A stretch of 64,000 nt of DNA from Colius striatus (taxonomy: Eukaryota; Chordata; Aves; Coliiformes; Coliidae): NCBI RefSeq assembly GCF_028858725.1, contig NC_084765.1, positions 10,061,501 to 10,125,500 of the forward strand, written 5' to 3'. A model generated the notes under the pieces. The model ran no database searches and had not been told where the DNA came from. It worked only from the letters and a program-made list of their open reading frames with translations. Both the position numbers and the translations under genes were made by a program. The stretch's first letter is position 1. Each line of letters begins with the position of its first letter. Positions 13,326 to 26,100 of this stretch are shown here, one piece after another.

Positions 13326-14380
13326 CTGTTGGAGAGATATGGATTAGATGGTTGTACCATTCAGTGGATAAAGAATTGGCTGGATGGTCGCATGCAGAGA
13401 GTGGGATGTGGCTCAATGTCAGGATGAAGATCAGTGATGACTGGTGTCCCTCAGGGATCTGTATTGAGAGCAGTACTGCTTAATATCTTCATCAGTGACA
13501 TAGTGGGATTGAGTGCACCCTCAGCAAGTTTGCAGAGGACTCCAAGCTGAGTGGTGCAGCTGACACACCTGAGGGATGCCATTCAGAGGGATTTGCACAA
13601 GCTTGTGAAGTGAACCCCTGTAAACCCTGTGATGTTCAAGAAGGACAAGGGCAAGGTCTGCACCTGGGCTGAGGCATCTCCCAGTATCAAGACAGCCTTG
13701 GGTATGAAGGGATTGAGAGAAGCCCTGCCAAAAAGGACATTGGGCTACTGGTGGATAAAAAACTGGACATGAGTTTGCAATGTGTACTCACAGCACAGAA
13801 AGCCAACTGTATGCTGAGCTGCACCAAAGGTAACATGGCCAGCAGGTCGAAGGAGAGCATTCTGACCCTCTACTCCACTCTGGTGAGACTCCCACCTGCA
13901 ATACTGCATCCAGCACTGGAGTCCTCAGCACAGGAAAGACATGGACCTGTTGGAGTGGGTCCAGAGGAGGACCATGAAAATGCTCAGGATGTGGAACACT
14001 TCTGCTATGAGGACAGGCTCACAGAGTTTGCATTGTTTGACCTGGAGAAGAGAAGGCTCTATGGAGACCTTATTGTGGCCTTTCAGTATTTACAGAGGGC
14101 TTGTATAAAAGATGAGGACAGACATTTTAGTAAGTTCTGTAGCAAGAGGCCAGGGGTAATGGTTTTAAGCTAAAACACAGTAGATGCAAACTGGATGGAA
14201 GGAAGAAATTTTGTAATGATGAAACACTGGAACAGGTTGCTTAGAGAGGTGGTAGATGCCCCAATTGAAACATTCAAGGTCAGTTTGGATGAAGCTCAGA
14301 GCATCCTGTTCTAGTAGAAGATGTCCCTGCTCATTACAGGGGATTTGGACCAGATGACCCAAATTATTCTATGATTATGA
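13326..14380 (+). mobile_element. CR1 LINE, ~1 kb copy with decayed ORF2 tail
   Basis: Sense-strand CR1. The left part corresponds to the reverse transcriptase region of ORF2: 'ggataaagaattggctggat', 'ggtgtccctcagggatctgt', then a degraded 'ttcatcagtgacatagt'. The C-terminal ORF2 region follows, with an open frame at 13751-14173 that keeps patterns such as LVDKKLDMS-like and FDLEKRRLYGDL. The 3' UTR follows, ending 'attctatgattatga'. Deletions, frame changes and stops scatter the coding part over several frames, so it is a dead copy. It is 5'-truncated, as is usual for CR1. Confidence 0.93.
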
Positions 14381-17300
14381 ATTCTGAATGTGTCTCATTT
14401 CACTACATCAAAATGCATCTTTAGAAAGAGTTGTTTTTAAACCTTCTTCTGTTCTGCCTCTTCACTCGGCTGCTCTGTTAGTGACTGTCCTAAACTAACT
14501 CTCTGTACACCGTTCAGTGAATTATATAATCATTCCTTTTCACTGGAGATCAAAAGTAAGAAACGTACTGATTTTTAAAAATCTGCTATGTTCTGGTGTG
14601 CCTTTGCTACCACATCACCACTGAAGTGTCAGAAGACCATGATGTGTGAAGACCTGTATGAGCTGCATCTTTTGCCATCTATTCTGCTAAATCTTTTTCT
14701 TTCCTGACATGACCGGACATATTATTTCCACAGATGGGAAGTCAGAAACTGAGGTCTTGTTTTTGTGCAATATGTTACTTTCCCTGACGAAATATTTATG
14801 CAGTGGTGACCCTTCTCTTTAATGTAACTTCTCTGGGTTGTTTCTGAAAGGAGATTTTCATTTCATTCTGTTGCTTTTGTTGTAAGCTTACAGCTTATAT
14901 TACAGCAGCTGTTCAGAATAACCAACAACTGGAAAACTAAGTTGAGAAATTGGGATGTTTAGTTGTCTTGAGCTCACCAACTGCCTCATGAACACTGGAG
15001 CTTACACAGAGAAAGTGTAAGAGACTTGTGTAAGAGGCCTGTGTAAGCACAGACTGCGTAGCTATGCTCAGGGCCAGGGGTAGGTGATAGGATCTTGCTT
15101 CTGGAAATTGTATCATTGCAGCAGGAAAAATATGGTGTTGAGCTGGGCAAAGAAAGGTGTTGGGAAACAGCATGGGAAAATGCCCACTGCATTGGTTATC
15201 AAGGTTTCTCAGTGTCACTAATGGTTTCTTGGAAGACAGGATGTGAACCATGCTTGGATTTTGAGGGATATGCAAAAATTCTAAATCTGGATAGAAAGAC
15301 TTAATTTTGAGAGTGAGGGTTACTTATTGGGGGTAAAATCAATATTGCAGAAAGACTGAAAACTTCACTGAAACTTTTCAGCTCATCAAACTACGACATT
15401 AATTTAATTCTTGGAGTCAGTATTTCTATGTTACCAAGAAAATCCTTCCTTTATGATCTATGGGTATGATGCTGAAGTCAAAACACACATGTGTGCAGGC
15501 CAGAGGTGAGAGATGACAGACTCACCAAGCTACCTTTTTTATTAAATATGTGGTGCTTGAGGGGAAGGGGCACAGATTACGATTATTTTAATTTTATGGA
15601 TCATTAAGTACATTTCCCTGTTGCACAACAAGCACTTTAAGACTGATCAATCTTCTTGCACTGTAGGCTTCAGATTCACTATTGATTAAAGCACTCAGCA
15701 CTTACCATCCTGGAAAATGTCACTTTTGAAATACATTGTCAAATTGTAGGTCATACATGAATGAAAATGCACCTAATCCCTTCAACAGCCAAGGTGCTTT
15801 CTTACAAAACTGTTTGAAGTTATCCTTAGCCCATGAATGCAAACTGTGGCATTAAGACACAGACTTGCTTTCTAAGTTATAAATATCTTAGTTCTTATTG
15901 TTGCCATGGAATCTGTAGCATATTTCTACAGGGAGTAATGTGCTTGTCACACCAGCCAGTACAATCAATGTTTTGTTTACCCTTTCCCTATTCTGATTGT
16001 TAGTTTATAGTAATGTCTCATCCAGGTGTGATGGAGGCTTTATGACATTTCTCTGACATGAAGATGAGACCATTAACACCACCTGTCTTTCAGAATGTTT
16101 TCTGCAGCTCTGACTTCGCTTACCTATTTTCACTGTTCTGATCTGACTGTTACGAAAATATTTTCTTTTATTGCAACAGATACTCCAAACCACAAATTGT
16201 ACAGATCTGGAACATGACTATATTAATTCCTAGTGTTCATCTAGACCTTGACAGCTACCATGTCACTGAGTGGCTCTGGGAAATGATTAGACATTTTCAA
16301 ATGGTGTACTTTCTGTTGAATAAAATGATTTTACCACATACCTTTCATAGCGTAAACCAGATATGCCACTATATGTGATTTGATGAACAACTCCACAAGT
16401 CAAATTAAAGAGACAAAATAAAGAGAAGCAAAATAACTTGCCTATTTGAGCCATAGGACTGGTAATTCTTTCAGAGGTGCAGAAAGAAAGTTTTGTTTTA
16501 AAGTTGAGTCGCTGTTGGCAATCGTTACTGTTTGTAGTATGCCCCTGTATAGATGCTATACTTTTACAGTCCTCCCTCTGCTGAAAATGCCTGTGACTTA
16601 GGGTCCAAATGAGAGCACAGATGTGTAGCAGTTTGTGCTCTCCAGGAACCATTTCAGGGATACTCTTTAAAAAAAATAATGTTAACTAATTAACCTGAGC
16701 TTCAGCTTCTATATACATGCTGGAGTGTGGCTGGCACCCTGTAAAATGCCAATATGTTTATTGCCTTGTGTTTATCTGAACTTTGCAAGCAGGCGCTGGT
16801 TGTTTAACACCCTATTATTCCTCAGCTTCTAGATGCTGCCCCACATCCTTTTTTCTCTCTCTGAATCATCATCTGTAACAGCTTGGCATGAATGAGGCTT
16901 CATGGGACATGTTACAATCCCTTTTCCCTATTGGAATTTTTTTCTGGGCATGATGGAGATAAATTGATAGAGTTGTATGAGAAAAGCTTGCATGACAGTG
17001 TTGAGAGTATCATTGTCTGGATAAATAGGATACTTGAGCTGCCTGCTAATAATCTGACAGCTGCCTGTTAATAACCTTCCCTAAAATGTAAACATTTTAG
17101 AAGTTCTGTGCTCTGGTAGCAGTGTAATCTGTAATAGATGGTGAGTTCTTAAGATGATGATGATCAGCTGTTGTTCAGGAATAGAAATTAACATAATATT
17201 CTGTTATAAATTATTTAGTTTAGATATTAGGATAAGAGATTTACATACATTAGGAATGGGGGAACGTTTAGAAGACAAGGAATGGGAAGAAAGGGGTGAA

Positions 17301-17584
17301 ACCTTGGTCAAAAAGGAGACAGGCTGGCCCTGAAAACTTAGTGCTAAAAAATGGGAGGAAGCTGACAGATGTAGAGGAGCACAGTTGTCAGTTGTCCGTG
17401 ATCGCCTAAAATGGCTGTGGCTAATGTTCAGAGTGTGTCTGAAAAGGCTGGGAAGAAAGTACCACTAGTGCAACAAGTAGGGAAAGCAAATCAGACTCCT
17501 TTCTATGTCAGTTGACAGTGTATCCAATATAGTTGGAAACAGACTGAGGGCAAAACTTGCCAGTGTCAGAAGCCTGGAAAATGA
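14381..17584. other. Intergenic, no gene seen
   Basis: Mostly unique AT-rich DNA. It includes a small tandem repeat near 15.01-15.05 kb. The last 200-300 bases may be the more degraded 5' part of the LINE relic that follows. No exon was recognised. Confidence 0.55.
15014..15048 (+). repeat. Three imperfect tandem units (GTGTAAG-based)
   Basis: Three neighbouring copies of a roughly 13-base unit built on 'gtgtaagag' (agtgtaagagact, tgtgtaagaggcc, tgtgtaagcacag). It is a short minisatellite-like array with no evident function. Confidence 0.7.
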
Positions 17585-18785
17585 GGCAGGAGAACTGGGA
17601 TGTTTGGTTTCATATGAGGAGTCTGACAGAAGAAGCTCAGAGACTTTGGAGAATGATGGTAATGGGTGGACATGACATTCCAAAGCTATCAACTTTACAC
17701 AAACTGACAGAATAAGATGTGTATATGGAGTGGTTGCGTTGTTTTTGGAGTCCAAAATGAAGTGTAACAGAATGAAATTATTGTTGAAAAAGAGAAAACA
17801 GTATGAAATCTCTGTGCTCAGGAGTATCACACTACAATAATAAAAAAGTAACGTTAGAATTCTATAATTACCTCTACCTTCAATCGGGATATAGATGGAG
17901 GATAGATTTTAGAGAACCTGCAAATTCAGGACAGGTACTAATTTTGGGATGTTTCAGCTACCAAGAGAGCTAATACCTCACCATTTATGACAGGGCAGAG
18001 AATCATTGTTTTTGAGATAGTAAATAACTGCTTTCCCCAACAACTAGTCTTCAATCCCAGAAAATATCTGTTCTGACTTTGGTCCTGAGTAGGTTACATG
18101 ACCAGCTCAAGAAGTATGAGAGAGAGTTGACCTGTAATAGCAATTACAATACAATTAAGTTTAACGCTGCATCAGGAAAGATTAAACAAAATAAATCCAG
18201 AACAAAAGTGTTCAACTTAGAAAAAGGAAACTGCATACTAATAAGGCAACTGGTCAAAGGAAGAGAAAGCATTAAGGGAGGAGTAAGCTAACAAGCAAGA
18301 AGCCTAGAGGTAGCCTAAACAGTTTTTAAAAATACTGTATTGGAATTCAAGACACACTGATGAAGTTTGAAAAGAAACTAAGAGGTCCACTAAAAATCCT
18401 ACATCACTCAATATAAACTTAGGTGATGATGGTGTAGATAGGACTGCCATCTATAATGGAAAACTTGGCCTCCAAAAGAGAGCAAAAGAGTCAATAACTC
18501 AAGGCAAATCAAAAGAAACTAGGAAATTAAGGCTAAGAAAGAATGAGGACCACCTTGCACAGAACCCCCAAAAATCATACTTAAAAGTTATTTCGGCATA
18601 AGAAAAGCAGAAAGATCACAGAGGTCTGTCCTGTCCACCAAAATGGCTCTACAAAGCATGCTGGAAATGATGGACCATGAGTCTGACTTGCTTCCTTCAA
18701 AAGACAGTAAACTTCATAATAAATATTAAGATTAGTGAGCATATAGATAAACTGTTGGGAAAGATCTCCATCAGAACTGGATAAA
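17585..18785 (+). mobile_element. Ancient CR1/L3-type LINE relic (endonuclease region)
   Basis: This is a decayed LINE ORF2 segment in sense orientation. The DNA resembles the endonuclease part of old amniote CR1-like elements as found in turtles. Landmarks in order are: 'gaactgggatgtttggtttc' at about 17.59 kb; 'attttgggatgtttcagcta' at about 17.94 kb, translating as ILGCFSYQE where active elements have an ILGDFNYP-type motif; 'ggcagagaatcattgttttt' followed by 'gatagtaaataactgctttc' near 18.0 kb; and at 18.08-18.29 kb a frame reading SNYNTIKFN then FNLEKGN, where active copies have SDHN-IKFN and FN-KKGNY. The loss of the D/N and D/H residues of these motifs shows that it is dead. The part after about 18.45 kb is a weaker call. 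Confidence 0.75.
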
Positions 18786-18786
18786 C

Positions 18787-18791
18787 ATGAT
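18787..18791 (+). repeat. Target-site duplication, left copy (ATGAT)
   Basis: ATGAT immediately precedes the TG of the LTR and is repeated exactly after its CA end. A 5-bp duplication is the mark of retroviral-type integration. Confidence 0.93.
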
Positions 18792-19747
18792 TGTCCTGGT
18801 TTAGCCAGGAGCAGCTTTTGGCTTGGTAACAGGGGGAGCGGGTTGCAGTGAAGACCCTCCCCCGGCTCCTAGGTTCAGACCCACCTCCGGCCCGGCTGGG
18901 CCAATCTGGCGCCTCTGCGATCACTATTTAGGGGACGGGAATTTGAAATGCGAGTCGGGAGGTGGAGAGTGATACAAGATGGAGGCCACCACGCGGACCC
19001 TTCAGCCAGAGAAGGAGGAAGGAACGAGAAGCAGTAGACCGGAGACCCCTCTGCAAGCCGTGGCGAGAATACAAGCTGTGCCCCTGAAACCTATGGAGAT
19101 TCGTGGCAAGACTGAGAGCCACCAACAGCTCCGTGTGGGTGAGCCCGGACGGGCGGGGGACTGTGTGGGGAGATGGCCATGGCCCAGGCCGTGTTGGAGA
19201 GCCTGTGTGCCACAGAGCAGCCCCACACGAGAGGCAGAGAGGAGCTGCAGCCTTTGGAATAAGTGGGCATCGGAGCAGCCCGTGCAAGTCTGCCATGCTT
19301 GTGAGTTACCCCACGGACTTGCAGGGAGGACTGGTGTGGAGTTCACCCGTCCTGAGGAGGGACAAACGGCAGAAGCTCTCGGAAACCGACTGACTGAACC
19401 CCCCACTGCCTGCCCCCCCGAACCGTTCAGGGGGGGGCAAGGTAAAAACACCGGGATCAGGGCTCTGAACCCGGGAAGAGGGGAGGGGTGGCAAGAAGGT
19501 GTTCTTAAAAAGGCTGGTTGGACTCTCCATTGATGTATTACTCTGGGTTGTTTCATTTTGGTTATGTTTTGGTTGCTTTTGCATTAAATTATTTTCTGTT
19601 TTCTTCCCCAAAACCGAGTAGCCTGGTCTGTTTTGTCCTGAACCTTAAGCGGCAATTAAGCCCTCCCTGCCCTCGAGCAATCCTCAGCCTCTTCGGTACT
19701 CGAGGCTAATCGTGGCCTTTGTTCCCTGATGGGCCTAAACCACGACA
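18792..19747 (+). mobile_element. Solo LTR of an avian endogenous retrovirus
   Basis: A 956-bp LTR. It begins TGTCCTGGTTTAG and ends CTAAACCACGACA. The reverse complement of the end is TGTCGTGGTTTAG, so the termini form a 13-bp inverted repeat with one mismatch. A perfect ATGAT duplication flanks it. Inside are a CCAAT box (18901-18905), a TATA-like 'ctattta' (about 18924-18930) and an ATTAAA polyadenylation signal (19583-19588). This gives a short U3, a long GC-rich middle and a U5 at the right. No gag, pol or env is present, so this is a solo LTR left after LTR-LTR recombination. Family assignment (ERVL/ERVK-like) is not certain. Its promoter sequences could still act, but there is no direct evidence. 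Confidence 0.92.
19583..19588 (+). promoter_or_regulatory. LTR polyadenylation signal ATTAAA
   Basis: ATTAAA lies within the solo LTR in a T-rich context, about 160 bp before the LTR end. This position is consistent with the R/U5 boundary region. Confidence 0.65.
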
Positions 19748-19752
19748 ATGAT
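19748..19752 (+). repeat. Target-site duplication, right copy (ATGAT)
   Basis: Exact repeat of the five bases preceding the LTR. Confidence 0.93.
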
Positions 19753-22700
19753 GAAGAAGAGAAATTTAAGATTTTCAGCCACTCTTTCACTTGCCTGAAA
19801 TAGCTCAAGGTGCCTGTGGTTACTATACTGAGTACTTGTGCCTGCTATGCAGTCTCACCCACGATTACTTTTGTCTGTCTTGTTTTCCTTAGCCTAAAGC
19901 AAGACAAAAATCTGTATTTTGAGGAGTCACTAGGGAAATAAATCACGATGTTTCTCCAGGAAGAAGGACAAATAAGAAGGGAGTGAGTGTGTATGCTGTT
20001 GGTGAGGAAGGACTGCATGATGTATAGACCAGATGGCAGAGGAATTTTGGAGAATGTTCCCCATACAAACGAAGCAGAAAAGCAGCTGGAAGGATAGATG
20101 GAGTCAGAATCACATGTGCATGAAATGTCAGTGGCACATGCAGGAGCAAGGACTGTGTATGAAGAAAAGCAATTCCTTTGATGACTATTTTCTTGTGTGG
20201 GGCTGTTCCAGCTGTCCTTCCTACATGCAGTTAACTGCCTGGCCTCCAAGACTATGGTGTGGACCCCAGTTGGTTTGACTCTAGATCTGTTGCTGTTGTT
20301 ATTACACGCATACAAGAGGTATGGATGATGGGCAAAAGGGATAGTGAATATAAAGCAGGGCTTGAAGGTGGCTTCGAATGTATGGAAAAAAACAGGATTG
20401 TGTTATTGGATCTTGAGTTACACCTGCTTCAGACTTACAAATAACTTCTGACACCTCTGAGCAGCTCCTTTTACATTTGTAACTGGTGAGGCTGCTGTGG
20501 TAACTAAATATACAATAAAGTCATAAGGTGTAAGAGCTCTGGATCCTAGTATAGTTGATAAATTTAAAGGAAGCATATTTGTAAAATGTTTGGATAAATA
20601 AACCAAATGCTACACTGCTGTTAGTATGGAATTATCAGAGCTAGCACCTCTGGAATTCTAAAATGTGCTCTTAAAATAGCACAGTTATTACTCAGGAGAG
20701 GATTAAATGGCAAATTTGTTTGTGGCTAATATCACAGACCCTTTAAGGAAGCATATATGTTTTTCAATTGTTTGAATTATCATTCTTACCCTAACAGATC
20801 TAGTGATTATTAATGATCTAGAAACCCTTAGGGCATGACAGGCGATAGAGAAAAATCCAATAAGCTTTCCACCACTGCAGAACAGCAAGAAGTGAAAGTG
20901 CTGTTGTGTCCTTATAGGAGGCCTGTGAAACACTGCATGAATTAGTAAACAGGATCTTCTGGATGCTACAGGCTGACCTTCAGTTCTCTTAGAATGTACA
21001 GAGATCTACTGAGTACAGCCTTTCATTCAAACAGTACCTGCTTTCAAACAATATATTATAAATTAAAACTATATTTATAAAGATCATACAGTATTTAACA
21101 CATATGAATTGTTATTTAGGGCCTTAGGAATATATTTAACATGTACACAGCATTCTCAATGCTACTTTAAAAAAATATATTTAAAGCAAACTCAAGCATT
21201 TTGAACAAATGTGAAATGAAGACATTGCCATTGAAGACATGATTGAATGTCATAGTTACCTTCCACGCCTTACTGAGTTAAAAATCCTGGTCTATGACCC
21301 CTACTATGTGACAGTGAATGGGATGAGAAAAACCTAATTGCATTCTTCTGTCAGATGTCACCAAAGATCATAATTTTGTGTTAGCTTTCAGACATTTAAG
21401 CAAGTTCATCTGTTTATTAAGAAGCAAGAAGTTCCTATTTTTAAGGAAGAGCATTAATAAGAGGGCCTCTTAGATATACCAGTAAAATCTCTGGTATAAT
21501 ACCATAGGTTGCAGTGTCAAGAGGGAGTGCTAGTCAAGGGTTTCTAGGGCTAGTCACTCGAGGCCCAATTCAAAGTATCTCATCTACTCTATGCAGTAAT
21601 TTTTAATATGTTTTTGACCTATATACCAGTCTTTCTAGTTCTAGAGGTCTACTGAAAAAATCTCACCGCTTCCACCAGAAATGCCATTTGGATTAAACCA
21701 ATTAAAACTTCCTAATTTTGATCTCTTCCTTTCTCTTAAATATTTTGCTTTGTGAGTTTCAAAGTTGATGTGTGGTCATAGAGTTTAAGGGACAAAACCT
21801 TCTGTAGATTCCACTTGGCTTGAGTCCAAGAGTCTGTCAGCCCTCTCCATGTCAGTACAGCACAGAAGACATTTCTCAGCCATGTTTGGCACTGCAATCA
21901 GGACAGCATGTCAGCTCTGATTAGCAGCACTAAGAGTCAAGTGTTTTAGTATCAGCATGGTGCTGCTCTAACCTGCCTCTGGTACCCAAGTTAGTTTATC
22001 ATCTTATATGGAAAGCATGAGCTGTGTGTACTATGGAGTTACTGGAATGGTTGAATTAACTTTGCATTATGCTCCATTGCATGGTACATACATACCCTCT
22101 CTCTGCTATAAAATCATTTGTATATAAGAGGAGAGAGAGGAAGATACATACCTTCTAAAGTCCAATACACCCCATTTAAAGTAGGAACGGAACAGTGCAT
22201 GCTGAGTATAGTACTGGCTTTTGCCCAGTGAACAAATAAGAACAAAATCTAATAGTGGATAGCTGTTCAATAAGAGAGCAATCAATCTGTTTTAACTCCA
22301 AGTAAGGAATGGGTCATGTAGAGGAAATAGTAGATGTGCAGGCAGTAAAGATGTGTATCATTATGAATATGCACAGTCTTAATCCCATTATTTCCAAGTT
22401 CCTTAATTCTTGGCTATACTTTTCATATCCTTGTAAATGATTCTCCTAAGTAATATATAATATTTTTAAAGAAATGTTAACTTAATGATAGTGTCTTTTT
22501 CATATGGTTTACTGGGTTTTTAAATTTTTGAATGGTGATCTGCACGTCTTTACTCAGGTGCACACGTGTGTTTGTGATATATAGAATAGCAAATGAAATA
22601 AAGCTTCTGACCTACTTCTTGTATACTGCTATGGTAGTCTTGGGTTACTTATTCTTTTGTCCAACATAAACCGTGCTTTTCAGGATGATATGACCCAAAT

Positions 22701-23899
22701 AAACTTGCCAGATACCTTGTAGACAACAGACTAGAAAGAAGGCCTAATCCTGTGAATACAAATAAACCATGTTTTATTAAGCTAACCTACTATTAAATAT
22801 GGAATAAAGCAGTTTAAAAATCTACCAGGGATGAAACAAAACAAACAGAAAAAAAGGAACAGAAGATATGGCACAAGAAGCAAGAAATAAGGTTTGCTGC
22901 CAAGGTAGACAAGACAGTTCTTGACTGGCAAGAGAAAATGGGTTCTGCACAGTAACTAGGAAGCTTGAAGGAGCGAATGATGATGAGACCATGGAAGAGA
23001 GAGTGGAGAGAAGAAGATCCTGATATAACAGCATCAGGAAATGACACAAGAACTCAGTCTCCCTGCTTACTTGCAGGAGCTTAGATAACTTTGCTCTATC
23101 TCATACTTTTGATAATTGATGCATAGTAAGTGATGTAAAACCTTATTCATTTTAGAGGCCCCAGATAAGCCAGACCAGTGATTCACCTGGTTATGAGAGC
23201 TCTTTTGCACACCTCTGAGAAGCAGCCGGTGACTGGACCAAAAATATTCCTTCCGTTGGGAGTTCTGGATGGTATTCCCTCTTCAGCTAGCCAAATTGTT
23301 GAGTGGTTGTGCTAATTATTTGGCATACAACACAAATCTAAAGAGGCATTTGGTTAATTTTGGATGATAATGAAACATTCTCTTTGATTAATACAGGTGA
23401 CTAATTTGTTAATCCATATCTACTGCTGTATTTTCGTGCAAGTGTGTGATACATACAGATTTCGGATTCTTGAAAACATGACCATTTTATTTTCTTGATT
23501 GTTTCCTGATAAATTAATAACCTCTTTGATGTTGCTGGAATCATATTCCATGTGTGGCTTTTACTCAGACTACTATATTCAGGTCAGTTCATCTGGTATT
23601 GTCTAATTCAGATATAGTTAAAATATGTTCCCTTTTAGTCCCTTGGTAAATTGTTATTGTTTTAGGTCATCATCTTGTTCCTACTTGCATGCAAGCATTA
23701 GGATGGATATGCTGCATTTGAAGAAGTCTACATCTTTCTGCGAGTATTGTTCACTATAGCATTATGATGCATTATTAATTCTATACCTAACAGATTAAAT
23801 CATGTATTGGATATTATAATGAGGCTTTGGGACTTAAGGATGTAAGCTGATGGTGACACCTCCTTAAGAGGAGTTATAAGGCTAGAAGGAGTTTGCTAC
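19753..23899. other. Intergenic, no gene seen
   Basis: AT-rich unique DNA, with a very AT-rich patch at about 21.04-21.19 kb. Near 22.1 kb a short inverted repeat (CCTCTCTCT / AGAGAGAGG) brackets a TATA-rich spacer. The 156-codon minus-strand frame at 19.85-20.3 kb has no ATG near its start and no recognisable domain. Confidence 0.55.
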
Positions 23900-24180
23900 C
23901 AAAGATCTTCAAGGAATTTTCTTTGGGCCAAATATGTGATGCTTTCATTAATGACCTTTGTGCAATAATGAAGAGTTTGCTAATGAAACCTGCTGTTGGC
24001 ATGCAGCTGGGAAACACTGTTACTGTGCAAGAGAATTATAGCATGATAAAGAGGAACTGAATAACCTTGAAGACAGGCAAGAGATAAAAGAGAAGAAATT
24101 CAGTACCTGAAAGAACAAGTTCATGGTCTTACAGGCCGTTCACGAGAGCTTTTTCCTATGAGAAAATAGCTGCCATCTAA
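23900..24180 (+). mobile_element. Ancient LINE relic (reverse transcriptase region)
   Basis: Degraded sense-strand LINE ORF2 sequence. 'tttcattaatgacctttgtg' corresponds to the FINDL motif region of CR1-like reverse transcriptases. It is followed by 'gctaatgaaacctgctg' (where live copies have a KFADDT-type catalytic motif), 'gatgcag..'-like remains, 'aataaccttgaagacaggca', and 'acaagttcatggtctta' (the KVMHLG-type region). There are many substitutions and no open frame. The call rests on the order of several landmarks, not on one strong match. Confidence 0.55.
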
Positions 24181-26100
24181 CCCAGTCGAGGTCAGGATCC
24201 ATGAATTTTCAGTCACTATTCATGTTTAAAACTGCTTATATCTTGAACATCATGGCACTTCTACCAAATCAAAGCTGATGTAAGTTTTACAAGTTATGTA
24301 TTTTCCTATCTTTTTTACTTGCACAACCCTCCTGAAACACAAGGGAGCTGGCAACACCCATTGAATAGCACAAGATTGTTTCACCTGCTTAGCACAAGAA
24401 AAATGAGAGATTTCATTCACTTGCCCATCCAATTTGGAGGCAGAATCAGAGCCTCTCAGGAGAGTATGTTGGCAAATAGAATCAAGAACATTCTGTTGCA
24501 AGATTTCTGTATTCCCCAGTTGAAATACCTCCCTATATATAGAATAATTTAATTCTGATTGCAACAGGAACTGCACCTGGTATTACAAACAAATAATTCA
24601 GCTACCCAGCTGTGGAGTCATTTTCACTTTCTGGACCAAAGTTTTTGTTTGGCTGGTTTTGACAGGTAACTGCTTTTCTCCCTGTGAAACTGACTGGCAA
24701 ATCAATTCCACAGCAGATAAATTGCTTGAGGAAGGGCTTGAGTGTTTGAAAAACCTAGTTTTCTTCCCAGCTGCATTGGGTCATCTGATAAAAGGTGTCA
24801 GCTGCCTTGACAAACGTTGTTTCCTATTTTCCAGGTACGAAAGTGCAATTTCACAACTGGCTTCTGTACTACTGCTAAAAGCTAGGGTGTAGTTTCCACT
24901 CACCTCCAAAATGCTACTTCTGTTATTTATACAGCATTATGGTGAAACTTGATCAACAACAACGACAAAAAAGTCTTTGCACACTAATCTTAATATAAAA
25001 GGAAAGATCAGTGAAAATATATTTGAGGTGTCCACTGTAACAGCAACAGCAGTAACTTGTAATCTCTGCCAAAAATAAGTACAGTATTGGTCCACAAGGA
25101 TGGGATCCTGGGAATAAAATGCTGCCCAAGAGCTGAGTACTTCTGTTTTCTGATTCTTTCATGAATCAGAAGTAGCATCTGAAGTAGCATATCTCTCTCA
25201 TTGTTTTTCACAACTGAAAGGCTTTCTCTCCTTCTCAAGAGATCTTTTGTGCGACACAATAGACCTCTGGTTTACTGTTTTTTCAAGTTCCCTTGTGGAT
25301 ATTTTCCTTTTCAGAGTTCAGAGTAATCACTAAAATATTGGAAGAGCATACACACTGTGGCAGAAAACAATAAAGTCAATTCCCAGCTGAGAATGATATG
25401 GCACCATATGTCCATGACATACATTTAGGCATTGGAGAGAAAATTAATCAGCTCGTTAAAGTTGTGGCATTGTGTCCTGGGTGTTGGAACAACATACTTC
25501 CCATCCTTAAATGAGGATTTAATGTCTGGGGTGCTCAAAGGCTTCTAATTTTTTTTCTATAGCAAACCTTCATTAACATGTTTGTTCAAACAGTACAAAC
25601 TATCCTGTACCTGTTGCAGAATGGTGGTTGTTGCAGCTGCTGGTTTGCCATGATAGGTCTGCTTTGCTTTGCACTAGGAAAATCCCACTAACACATGAAA
25701 AATTTTAAAATAATCAGATTACTGTCTGGTGAAAAGTGGAAATAGGTTCATGAAACCAGTGCTAGTAGGTGCAAAACCGTGCCTCAGTTTTCGTTCTTTA
25801 ATTGCTTTCTGCAGTGTAATTTCTGCTTGCAGGGCAAATTTTATTTAAGAGTAGTAAGATTCTGGAAACCAGTGCTTGTAATGGAAATTGTGACCTGCCT
25901 TTAATGTTAGTCTTGCTGACTGCTAAAAAAGCTGTACCTTAAGAAATACTATGACAAATCTGTCTACAGTGAAACAAACAAAAAAACACATACAAACAAT
26001 TATTTTCAGAGTCTGGTACAGGATGAGAACATCCGTACATTGAGGAGGAAAGCCTTAAAAGTCTTCTGTGTAGTGCTCAAGGCCCTGACTTCCACAACTG
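24181..26100. other. Intergenic, no gene seen
   Basis: Unique DNA. Small frames on both strands at 24.25-25.26 kb resemble nothing known. Confidence 0.55.

Noticed and set aside
13751..14173. 140-codon frame considered as a host gene
   Set aside because: It lies wholly inside a CR1 copy and carries decayed CR1 ORF2 residues, so it is annotated as part of the LINE.
19845..20315. 156-codon minus-strand open frame
   Set aside because: It starts with TTG, has no early ATG, matches no family, and lies in ordinary AT-rich intergenic DNA.
22096..22140. Short inverted repeat around a TATA-rich spacer as a mobile element end or promoter
   Set aside because: The arms are low-complexity CT/GA sequence of 9 bases, easily explained by chance. 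No element or gene is adjacent.
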